A stretch of 7,995 nucleotides of DNA from Burkholderiales bacterium. Its GTDB lineage: Bacteria > Pseudomonadota > Gammaproteobacteria > Burkholderiales > Usitatibacteraceae. Made by a program: the position numbers and the translations under genes. The stretch is taken from assembly GCA_025936275.1 (NCBI GenBank), contig JAICTR010000112.1, positions 1-7,995 of the forward strand. Direction: 5' to 3'. This document shows, in pieces, positions 1 through 5,940 of this stretch. The first letter of the stretch is position 1; the number at the start of each line of letters is the position of its first letter. The notes under the pieces were generated by a model, which saw nothing but the letters and a program-made list of their open reading frames with translations, ran no database searches and was not told where the DNA came from.

Positions 1-49
1 CCTCCGCGATGCGGATGAAGAGCGCGAGCGAGGTGAGGTCGGGGCGCAT
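1..49 (-). CDS. LysR-type transcriptional regulator, N-terminal fragment (cut by window edge)
   Basis: Reading the minus strand from the ATG at 49-47 gives MRPDLTSLALFIRIAE before the window ends. This matches the usual opening of LysR-family regulators, an Asp-Leu then Leu-x-Leu-Phe stretch leading into the first helix of the winged helix-turn-helix DNA-binding domain. The start lies one base after the mnmC stop codon (TGA, C, ATG), so it may be translated by coupling to mnmC; no Shine-Dalgarno is visible in front of it. Only 16 codons are present, so the effector domain, targets and completeness cannot be judged. The family call is inference from a short but characteristic pattern. The main alternative is a chance open stretch in GC-rich DNA. 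Confidence 0.6.
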   Translation of the reverse strand, partial: MRPDLTSLALFIRIAE

Positions 50-50
50 G

Positions 51-1883
51 TCAGGAAAGGAAGCGCCGCGGCGAGATGGCGCCGGCGTGGTCGCGCGCCA
101 TCGGCAAGGGCTCGTCCTCGAGCGCGCTCGCGAGGGTCTCCGCGGCGAGCGGTCCCCACAGCAGGCCGCGCGAGCCGAGCCCGGTGAGCATCGCGATGCC
201 CTCGATCGCGGTCGCGCCCGCGACCGGCAAACGGTCTGGCACCGTGGTGCGGAATCCGGTCCAACCGTCGAGCCAACGCGCATCGACGCCTTCGGTGAAG
301 CCGGGCAGCATCGATTCGGCGCGCGCCAGGTTCTGCATGTGGTCCGCGGTTCGCACGCCTGCGTCCGGGTCATCGTGCTGATAGGTCGCGCCGATGGCGT
401 GCCCGCCTTCGAGGAGCGGCGCCACGTAGCCGCTGCCGCTCACCACGATCCGCAGCTCGCGCGCGGGGGATTTTCCGAGGTAAGTCACCTGGCCGCGCAC
501 GGTGGCGAGGCGCAGCCGCGCGTCGGGCACGAGGCGCGCGGCATCGGCGGCGTTGGCGAGGATCGCCACCGGCGCCTCGGCGATGACGCGATCGTCGCGA
601 TCGAGCGCGCGCCACATCGCGCCTTCGCGCTCCAGGCGCTCGACCCGCGCGCCCGCGAGCCGGCGAACGCTTTCGCCCGGGCGCGCGGCGCAGGCCCGGG
701 CCACGCTCGCGGGCGCGACGGTGGCTCCCGAGGCAAACCACCAGCCGGCGCCGCGCACCGCGCGCCCGGCGAGCTCGCGCGCACGAGCCGCATCGACGAA
801 ATCCAGGAACTCCGAGGGATAGCCTTGCGAGCGCGCCACCGCCTCGAAGCGCGCGCTCTCGTCATCGTCCTCGGCGAGCTGCAGCACGCCGCACGCGTTC
901 CACGCGAGCCCGTGGCCCTGCTCGGCGAGCGCGCGGTAATGCTGCAGCGCATAGAGGAACGCACCGCGCGAGATGCGCGCGTTGAGCGCATCGCGCAGGT
1001 TCGCGATCGGGCGCACGAGGCCCACCGCCGCGGCCTGCGGCGTGGCGCGCGCGTCCAGCAGCTCCGCGGTCCAGCCGCGCGCGGCCAGGCGCTCGGCGGC
1101 GAGGGATCCGGCGAGGCCGCCGCCCACCACGATCGCGCGCTTCTCGCGCCGCGGCGCATGCGCCTCGACGACGCCTTCGCGCACGCCGGCGAGCATCTCG
1201 CGCTTCGCGGCGAAGCCCACGCGCTTCTCGATGCGAAAGCCGGCGCCGGAGAGCAGCGCGCGAACGCCGCCGGCCACGGTCCACGTCGCGAGCGTCGCGC
1301 CGGGGCGCGCGATGCGCGCGAGCTCGCGCACCACTTCCGGCGTCCACAACGCGGGATTCTTCGCCGGCGCGAAGCCGTCGAGGTAGAGCGCATCGGCGCG
1401 CGCCACGAGCTGCGGCAGGAGCAGGGCGGCATCGCCCAGGAGCAGCGTCAGCATCACGCGCCCGGAGTCGAAGTGCAGGCGATGGAATCCGGCGAGCGCC
1501 GGCGGCCACGCGGCGACGAGCGAACGCGCGAGCGGCGCCACGTCGGCGAAAGGTGCCAGCGCCTCGGCGAGCGCGTCGCGCCCGAACGGGCGATTCTCGA
1601 CCGAGACGAAATGCAGGCGATCGCACCGCGCGGGATCCTTGCTCCACGCATCCCAGGTGGCGAGGAAATTGAGGCCCATGCCGAAGCCCGTCTCGAGGAT
1701 CGCGAAGCTCTCGCGCGAGCGCCAGCGTCCGGGCAGCCCATTGCCGGCGAGGAACACGTGCCGCGCCTGCGCGAGCCCGCCGTGCGCGGAGTGATAGACG
1801 TCCTGGTATTCGGGCGAGAACGGCGTGCCGCTCGCGTCGCGCGCGAGGCGCGCGGCGGGGAGCGTCACGGAGTGCGCGGCCAT
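51..1883 (-). CDS. mnmC: Bifunctional tRNA wobble-uridine modification enzyme MnmC (methyltransferase + FAD oxidoreductase)
   Basis: MnmC performs the last two steps of mnm5(s2)U34 synthesis in tRNA: the FAD-dependent domain removes the carboxymethyl group of cmnm5U made by MnmE/MnmG, and the methyltransferase domain methylates the resulting nm5U with S-adenosylmethionine. Both domains are in one 610-residue chain; E. coli MnmC is about 668. The N-terminal half has the SAM-binding stretch ILETGFGMGLNF (about residues 62-73) and LDGFAPAKNP (about 168-177), whose Asp169 is in the expected active-site position. The C-terminal half opens with the FAD dinucleotide-binding motif VVGGGLAGSLAAERLAARG (about 252-270) and ends with GWTGFRTTVPDRLPVAG and GLGSRGLLWGPLAAE, typical of this family. 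Start chosen at 1883 because homologues begin shortly before the LPAARLARD-like segment. In-frame ATGs at 1895, 1892 and 1937 are alternatives, and none has a clear Shine-Dalgarno. The LysR gene follows one base after the stop. Confidence 0.95.
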   Translation of the reverse strand: MAAHSVTLPAARLARDASGTPFSPEYQDVYHSAHGGLAQARHVFLAGNGLPGRWRSRESFAILETGFGMGLNFLATWDAWSKDPARCDRLHFVSVENRPFGRDALAEALAPFADVAPLARSLVAAWPPALAGFHRLHFDSGRVMLTLLLGDAALLLPQLVARADALYLDGFAPAKNPALWTPEVVRELARIARPGATLATWTVAGGVRALLSGAGFRIEKRVGFAAKREMLAGVREGVVEAHAPRREKRAIVVGGGLAGSLAAERLAARGWTAELLDARATPQAAAVGLVRPIANLRDALNARISRGAFLYALQHYRALAEQGHGLAWNACGVLQLAEDDDESARFEAVARSQGYPSEFLDFVDAARARELAGRAVRGAGWWFASGATVAPASVARACAARPGESVRRLAGARVERLEREGAMWRALDRDDRVIAEAPVAILANAADAARLVPDARLRLATVRGQVTYLGKSPARELRIVVSGSGYVAPLLEGGHAIGATYQHDDPDAGVRTADHMQNLARAESMLPGFTEGVDARWLDGWTGFRTTVPDRLPVAGATAIEGIAMLTGLGSRGLLWGPLAAETLASALEDEPLPMARDHAGAISPRRFLS

Positions 1884-1890
1884 GGCGGCC

Positions 1891-1896
1891 ATCATA
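1891..1896 (-). promoter_or_regulatory. Possible -10 element for mnmC (TATGAT)
   Basis: On the minus strand TATGAT (5 of 6 consensus bases) ends seven bases before the ATG at 1883-1881, which would place the transcript start at or next to the start codon. No good -35 hexamer is evident. The same bases also form tandem in-frame ATG codons, so this may be the translation start rather than a promoter. Confidence 0.3.
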
Positions 1897-2007
1897 GCGG
1901 AGGGGCCGGATGCGGCACCCGATGGGCGCCGCTCCAACCGTCCGCCCTTCGACGCGGCACGCTTCCCTGCGCCCCCAAAGGAGTAAAGGCGCCCCGGTCA
2001 GTCGCGT

Positions 2008-2028
2008 GACGGGCCGGACGGCCGCGTC
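2008..2028 (-). terminator. Weak hairpin downstream of cnoX
   Basis: GACGGGCC (2008-2015) and GGCCGCGTC (2020-2028) can pair as eight base pairs with one bulged G around a four-base loop, ten bases beyond the cnoX stop on the minus strand. No run of T follows on the minus strand, so it is not a standard intrinsic terminator. It could be a stability hairpin or chance GC pairing. The rest of 1938-2037 shows nothing I can identify. Confidence 0.25.
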
Positions 2029-2037
2029 GGGTACGGA

Positions 2038-2883
2038 TCAGAACAGCAGGCTCGAGAGCCTGCCGCGGTATTCGGTGACGAGGTCGGGATCGTCGGCCGC
2101 CATCTCGAAGACGGCGAGGATCTTCAACCGCGCGCCTTCATCCCGGAACTTGCGGTCGCGCTTCACGATTTCAAGCAGCTGGTCCAGGGCCGGCGCGAAT
2201 TCGCGATGCGCGATGTGCAGCTCGGCGAGCTCCATGCGGGCGTCGAGGTCGCCGGGCTCGGTGCCGATGCGCCGCGTGAGCGTGTCCGCGGGCGGCAGCG
2301 CCTGGGCGACGGTGGCCGCGTCGATGCGCGCCGCGAGCGCCGCGTGCGTCGAGAGCTGCGCGGCGTTCGACGAGAGCGCCTCGAAATGCGTGCGTGCCGC
2401 CTGCACCTCCGCACGGTCGAGGAGGATGCCGGCGATGTCGATGCGCGCGCCGTCGTTCGAGGGATCGAGCGCGATCGCGTTCTTGAGGTAGTCCTCGGCG
2501 ACCTCCGGCTGGCCCCTGGCGAGCGCCTCGCGCGCCGCGCGGTGCTCGATCTCCGAGGGATCGGGGATCAGCCGGTCGAGGAACGCGCGCACGAACGCCT
2601 CGGGTTGCGCGCCGGCGAACTGCGCCACGGCGTTGCCGTCGACGAACGCGACCGAATGGGGGATCGACTGCAGGTTGAAGGAGCTCACCAGCTCCGGGTT
2701 GGTGTCGGAGTTCACGTTCACGAGCTTGAAGCGCCCGCCGTACTCGCGCTCCAGCCGCTCGAGGAGCGGCCCGAGCTGCTTGCAGGGCGCGCACCACGGC
2801 GCCCAGAAGTCCACCAGGACCGGCACCTCCATCGAGGCATCGATCACGTCGCGTTCGAACGAGGACAGCGTGGCGTCGATCAT
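2038..2883 (-). CDS. cnoX: Co-chaperedoxin CnoX (YbbN-like thioredoxin with TPR-like tail)
   Basis: The 281-residue protein has an N-terminal thioredoxin fold (about 1-108) and a helical, TPR-like C-terminal half (about 112-281) ending in the EYRGRLSSLLF tail common in this family. The thioredoxin part carries the active site W30-C31-A32-P33-C34 and the cis-proline segment SIPHS (Pro75). CnoX proteins hold unfolding clients and protect their cysteines during oxidative stress, then pass them to GroEL/ES. E. coli CnoX lacks one of the two active-site cysteines and is not an oxidoreductase; this copy keeps both, so it is predicted to be redox-active. The start at 2883 is supported by GAGGGG six bases upstream and by the expected domain start. 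An upstream in-frame extension to 3171 is open but crosses the divergent thioesterase gene and looks non-coding. Cytoplasmic; no signal peptide. Monocistronic as far as the window shows. Confidence 0.9.
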   Translation of the reverse strand: MIDATLSSFERDVIDASMEVPVLVDFWAPWCAPCKQLGPLLERLEREYGGRFKLVNVNSDTNPELVSSFNLQSIPHSVAFVDGNAVAQFAGAQPEAFVRAFLDRLIPDPSEIEHRAAREALARGQPEVAEDYLKNAIALDPSNDGARIDIAGILLDRAEVQAARTHFEALSSNAAQLSTHAALAARIDAATVAQALPPADTLTRRIGTEPGDLDARMELAELHIAHREFAPALDQLLEIVKRDRKFRDEGARLKILAVFEMAADDPDLVTEYRGRLSSLLF

Positions 2884-2888
2884 CGTGT

Positions 2889-2902
2889 TCCCCTCGTGGG
2901 GA
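2889..2902 (-). promoter_or_regulatory. cnoX ribosome-binding site inside a small hairpin
   Basis: On the minus strand the sequence TCCCCACGAGGGGA forms a five-pair stem with an ACGA loop. Its 3' arm contains the Shine-Dalgarno GAGGGG (2895-2890), which sits six bases before the cnoX ATG. The Shine-Dalgarno supports the start choice. That the hairpin controls translation is inference only. Confidence 0.45.
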
Positions 2903-3021
2903 TAGATGCGCCGCACGCGACCGAGTTCGGATGCCGCCGGCCCGAAATCGAGTCGGACATGCCAATCGGGCGGGGCCGGAATCCTCCTACCCCTGCGGCG
3001 CATGGGCCGCCTGGAGGGATC

Positions 3022-3034
3022 GCGCATAATGCGC
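3022..3034 (+). promoter_or_regulatory. Palindrome with -10-like CATAAT just before the thioesterase start
   Basis: GCGCATAATGCGC is a perfect 6-bp inverted repeat around one base. It contains CATAAT (3025-3030, 5 of 6 matches to the -10 consensus), which ends seven bases before the ATG at 3038. It could be a -10 element, a repressor site over it, or both; no clear -35 is present. A GGAGGG at 3013-3018 is ten bases before another in-frame ATG at 3029, giving a competing leadered model. The rest of the divergent region from 2903 to 3021 shows no recognisable operator. Confidence 0.35.
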
Positions 3035-3037
3035 CGC

Positions 3038-3445
3038 ATGGCCATCGTCCTCGACCTGCCCGCCGGGCTCACCGGCACCGCCGAGATGGTCGTCGGCGAG
3101 CAACACACGGCGCCGCGCGTCGGAAGCGGGCGCATCCGCGTGCTCGCGACGCCGGTGATGATCAACCTCATCGAGGCCGCGGCACTGGCCGCGGTGGAGC
3201 AGTCCCTTCCGGAGCATCACCAGAGCCTCGGCACCCACCTCGACATCACCCATGTCGCGGCGACGCCGGTGGGCATGAAGGTGCGCGCGACCGCGGAGGT
3301 GACGCGCATCGAGGGACGCACCATCCACTTCAAGGTCCGCGCGGAAGACGAGCGCGAGCTGATCGGCGAGGGCCTGCACGAGCGCGTGGTGGTGAACGTC
3401 GAGCGCTTCGACAAGCGCGTCCAGGAAAAGGCGCGCGGCCCCTAG
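3038..3445 (+). CDS. Hotdog-fold acyl-CoA thioesterase, FlK-like family
   Basis: The 135-residue protein is a single hotdog domain that lines up well, from memory, with fluoroacetyl-CoA thioesterase FlK of Streptomyces cattleya. The segment VLATPVMINLIE matches the FlK region holding Thr42 and Glu50 with the same eight-residue spacing (here Thr38 and Glu46). SLGTHLDITHVAATPVGM matches the region holding His76 (here His72). GEGLHERVVVNVERF matches the last strands. The catalytic triad therefore seems intact. Most bacterial members of this family are not known to act on fluoroacetyl-CoA, so the substrate is unknown; a short-chain acyl-CoA is likely. Cytoplasmic, probably a dimer. Start taken at 3038 because homologues begin near LDLPAGLTG; the in-frame ATG at 3029, adding three residues, is the alternative. 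Its stop overlaps the stop of the converging S41-like gene. Confidence 0.85.
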   Translation: MAIVLDLPAGLTGTAEMVVGEQHTAPRVGSGRIRVLATPVMINLIEAAALAAVEQSLPEHHQSLGTHLDITHVAATPVGMKVRATAEVTRIEGRTIHFKVRAEDERELIGEGLHERVVVNVERFDKRVQEKARGP

Positions 3446-4686
3446 CGCGCGGGCGGCGCCTCGAAGGCCTTCAGCGCCTGGTAGAGGATCGGATCGCCCG
3501 GGCCGCCCGAGGGCGCCGCGAGGTCCACGGCGATTTCCGGCGCGAGCGCCTCGCGCGGCGTTGCGTCGAGAAGGAACGTGCGCTCCGCCGGAAAGCGCAC
3601 CACGATCTTGCTGTGGGGAAGGGTCACCGCGCGCAGGTCGCCGCGTAGTCCCGCGCTCGGCGTGCCGGCGATGCGCGCATGGGCCGCCTCGTGCAGCCCC
3701 GCGGCGAGCGCTTCCGCCTCGCCTTCCGTCCAGCGGTCGGTGAGCACGATCAACGGCGCGTCATAGGGCGGCGAGCGATGGCCCGCGGGCACGCGGTCGG
3801 TCACGCGCGGCGCATCGCGCGGCTCGCGCATTTGCCACGGCGTGCCGGCCGGCGCGAAGCGCGCGAGGATCGCGGCGGTCGCCGCGCGCGAGCCCGGCCC
3901 GGTCGACTCGCGCAGGTCCACGATGAGTCCCCGCGTGCCGCGCAGCAGCGTGATGGCGCCATCGATGCGCGAGACCAGGCGCTCGTCGTGGATCGCGTTC
4001 CTCAGCCGCAGGTAGCCGATGTCGCGCTTCTCGCCCATGCGCCGCGCGAGGAGCGGCGGGCCGGTCTCGAGGTCGTCGTTGGCACGCGCGATGGCGAGCT
4101 CGCGCAGCCGTGCGCCGTCGCGCACCGCGAGGCGCAGCGTGCCGAAGCGGGGCCCGGCGAGGAGCGCGCGCAGCGCGTGGTCGCGACGCGCGAGGCTCGC
4201 GCCATCGCCGACGCGGCGGCGCACCGCCTCGGCGGCGTCGATGCCGTCGATCGATGCGACGATGTCCCCGGGCCGCAGGCCCGCCACGTCGGCATCGCCG
4301 TAGGTGCGCACCGCTTCGATCACGGCGCTGCCCTCGCGCCAGCGCGCCCAGATGTCGGTCTCGCGCGGGATGCGCCGCGGCGAGTCGGGCGTGCGCCGCG
4401 AGAGCTCGACGTGGTCGTCGTCGAGCGTCGCGAGCGCGCCTTCGAGCGCCTCGAGGAACGCGCGGCCGGTCGGCGCCTCGACGGCGCGCCGGCGCCAGGT
4501 GGCTCGCGCGCGCTGCCACGCATCGCGGCCGCCATCGCCGAAATAGGCGTAAGCCTTGTCGATCGCGCTCCACAGCGCGTCGAAATCCTCGCCATGCTGG
4601 CGCGCGGCGGGCTCGGCGGCGTGCGCCGGATTCGCGGCCAGTGCCGTGAGGAGCGCGGCGCAGAGGCTCGCGGCGATGCTTCGCAT
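3442..4686 (-). CDS. Exported S41-peptidase-like protein with PDZ segment, probably catalytically dead
   Basis: The 414-residue protein starts with a Sec signal peptide (about 1-23, hydrophobic core then PAHA before the likely cut). An N-terminal helical part with DFDALWSAIDKAYAYF follows (about 34-49), as in S41 tail-specific protease relatives. A PDZ-like part comes next (about 120-200, with GLRPGDIVASIDG), then the S41 core with YLRLRNAI, GLIVDLRE and IVLTDRWTEGEAEALAAG. In related proteins I recall, this last block reads roughly TDxWTGSMGEG or SASASE with the nucleophile Ser; here Gly322 stands in that place. No obvious catalytic Lys follows at the usual spot (AGTPSAGLRG). I infer a periplasmic or outer-face binding protein or pseudo-enzyme rather than a protease. 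The start lies 17 bases after the upstream diguanylate cyclase gene ends, so the two are probably co-transcribed. No Shine-Dalgarno is visible. The open frame continues upstream to 5757, but there it is a shadow of the cyclase gene. Confidence 0.8.
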   Translation of the reverse strand: MRSIAASLCAALLTALAANPAHAAEPAARQHGEDFDALWSAIDKAYAYFGDGGRDAWQRARATWRRRAVEAPTGRAFLEALEGALATLDDDHVELSRRTPDSPRRIPRETDIWARWREGSAVIEAVRTYGDADVAGLRPGDIVASIDGIDAAEAVRRRVGDGASLARRDHALRALLAGPRFGTLRLAVRDGARLRELAIARANDDLETGPPLLARRMGEKRDIGYLRLRNAIHDERLVSRIDGAITLLRGTRGLIVDLRESTGPGSRAATAAILARFAPAGTPWQMREPRDAPRVTDRVPAGHRSPPYDAPLIVLTDRWTEGEAEALAAGLHEAAHARIAGTPSAGLRGDLRAVTLPHSKIVVRFPAERTFLLDATPREALAPEIAVDLAAPSGGPGDPILYQALKAFEAPPAR

Positions 4687-4703
4687 CGCGCGCGCAAAGG
4701 CGC

Positions 4704-5864
4704 TCAAGCGGCGATCGAACGGCCGAGGGAAAGCGCGACCACGCGGTTGCGGCCGCGGCGCTTGGCGAGCGCGAGCGCCTCCTCGGCGCGCGCGACCAGC
4801 GCATCGACGCTCTCGGGGCCTTCGTCGAGGCGCGCGGCGACGCCGGCGCTCACGGTGAGCGCGAAGCGCAGCGCGCCGGCCTCCACTTCCGTGGCCGCCA
4901 CCGCCTTGCGCAGCCGTCCCGCGACCACGACCGCACCGGGCCCGGGCACGTCGGGCAGGAGCACCAGGAACTCCTCGCCGCCGTAGCGCACCAGCATGTC
5001 CTCCTTGCGCAGCGCACCGCGCAGCACCTCGACCAGGCGCTGCAGCAGCTGGTCGCCGACGCGCTCGCCGTGCTTCTCGTTCACGGCGCGGAAATGGTCG
5101 ATGTCCACCATGATGATCGAGAGCGGCTGGCCGGCGCGCCGCGCGCGCGACATCTCGCGCTCGGCGATCTCGCGGAAGGTGTGGCGGTTGTACGCGCCGG
5201 TGAGCGGATCGAGCGTCGCGAGGCGCAGCGCTTCGGCCTCGGCGCGCTCCTGGTGCATGAGGAGGAACGCGAACGAGCTCGCGATCGCGGCGCTCGCGGC
5301 GAGCAGCCACGCCACCGATTGCCCCGCGCTCGGCGCGAGGAACGGCTGCAGCGGGTCGGCGTGGATCGCCGCCGCGAAGCCGCGCATCACGAACACGATC
5401 GCGCACGCCGCGTAGCAGGCGGCGAGGATCGCGCGTCCGGCGCTGCGCACGCCGCGCGTGCCCCAGGCGAGGATCGCGTCGCCCGCGAGGATCGTGCCCA
5501 TCACCAGGCCGCCGAAGAGGATCGCCGAAGAGGCGTCCGACGCGACCAGCGCGACCGGCACCGCCACCGCGGCGATCGCGGCGGAATGCACCCAGCCGGG
5601 GAGCGAGCGCCGGTCGAACGCGGCGATGGAGGCCGCCTGCAGCGTCATCGACAGGGCGAGGAGCCCGGCGGCGATGGCGAGCGTCCCGGCGCGCGGCTGC
5701 AGGCTCGAAGCGAAGAGGAGGAAGGAGAGCGAGCGGGCGGCGAGGCTCGCGCACCACGCGAGCGCGCCTTCACGTCCGCGTGCGGCGAGCCCCACGCCCA
5801 CGATCGCCGCCAGGGCGCCATCGGCGAGCGCGAGGAACGCCCACAGCGTCTGAACGTCGATCAT
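4704..5864 (-). CDS. Membrane-bound diguanylate cyclase (GGDEF domain)
   Basis: The 386-residue protein makes c-di-GMP from two GTP. The N-terminal half (about 8-203) is hydrophobic and fits about seven membrane helices with no recognisable sensory family. A short linker rich in Glu/Arg (about 204-213) leads to the catalytic GGDEF domain (about 216-375). The domain start LATLDPLTGAYNR is canonical, as are the metal-site segment VDIDHF (Asp254, Asp256) and the signature GGEEF (295-299), an active variant of GGDEF. The inhibitory I-site RxxD is present as R286-K-E-D289, five residues before the signature, so product feedback inhibition is expected. It probably leads an operon with the S41-like gene 17 bases downstream. 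The ATG at 5864 fits the protein start, but no Shine-Dalgarno precedes it. The signal sensed by the membrane part is unknown. Confidence 0.92.
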   Translation of the reverse strand: MIDVQTLWAFLALADGALAAIVGVGLAARGREGALAWCASLAARSLSFLLFASSLQPRAGTLAIAAGLLALSMTLQAASIAAFDRRSLPGWVHSAAIAAVAVPVALVASDASSAILFGGLVMGTILAGDAILAWGTRGVRSAGRAILAACYAACAIVFVMRGFAAAIHADPLQPFLAPSAGQSVAWLLAASAAIASSFAFLLMHQERAEAEALRLATLDPLTGAYNRHTFREIAEREMSRARRAGQPLSIIMVDIDHFRAVNEKHGERVGDQLLQRLVEVLRGALRKEDMLVRYGGEEFLVLLPDVPGPGAVVVAGRLRKAVAATEVEAGALRFALTVSAGVAARLDEGPESVDALVARAEEALALAKRRGRNRVVALSLGRSIAA

Positions 5865-5872
5865 GGAGGCCG

Positions 5873-5878
5873 AGCGTA
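5873..5878 (-). promoter_or_regulatory. Weak -10-like TACGCT before the diguanylate cyclase
   Basis: TACGCT on the minus strand fits the TAnnnT core of a -10 box and ends eight bases before the cyclase ATG. This again would give a transcript with little or no leader. Only three consensus positions match, so the support is poor and rests mainly on the similar arrangement at other genes here. Confidence 0.2.
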
Positions 5879-5889
5879 ATCGCGGCGCG

Positions 5890-5924
5890 CGAGGCGCGCA
5901 ATGCGGCGCATCACATTCGCCTCG
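5890..5924 (-). terminator. Inverted repeat between the solute-binding protein gene and the cyclase gene
   Basis: CGAGGCG (5890-5896) and CGCCTCG (5918-5924) form a perfect seven-pair stem around a 21-base loop, starting about 16 bases beyond the solute-binding protein stop codon on the minus strand. The loop is large and no T run follows, so termination is only a possibility. Nothing else stands out in 5865-5940. Confidence 0.25.
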
Positions 5925-5940
5925 GGCGCCGCGCGCTCGT

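Noticed and set aside
9..2009. 666-residue open frame on the plus strand opposite mnmC
   Set aside because: Its translation is a low-complexity Arg/Ala/Gly/His string with no recognisable domain, typical of the antisense frame of a GC-rich gene; mnmC on the other strand is unmistakable.
2884..3171. 96-residue N-terminal extension of cnoX
   Set aside because: It crosses the divergent thioesterase gene, has no thioredoxin-like sequence, and a good Shine-Dalgarno supports the start at 2883.
2206..3648. 480-residue plus-strand open frame across cnoX, the thioesterase and the S41-like gene
   Set aside because: It is antisense to cnoX, then out of frame in the thioesterase, with biased Arg/Ala composition. 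Three well-recognised genes explain the region.
3679..4986. 435-residue plus-strand open frame opposite the S41-like gene
   Set aside because: Antisense shadow with biased composition and no motif.
4687..5757. Upstream extension of the S41-like frame giving a 771-residue fusion
   Set aside because: The added part is the out-of-frame reading of the diguanylate cyclase gene; the signal peptide at 4686 marks the real start.
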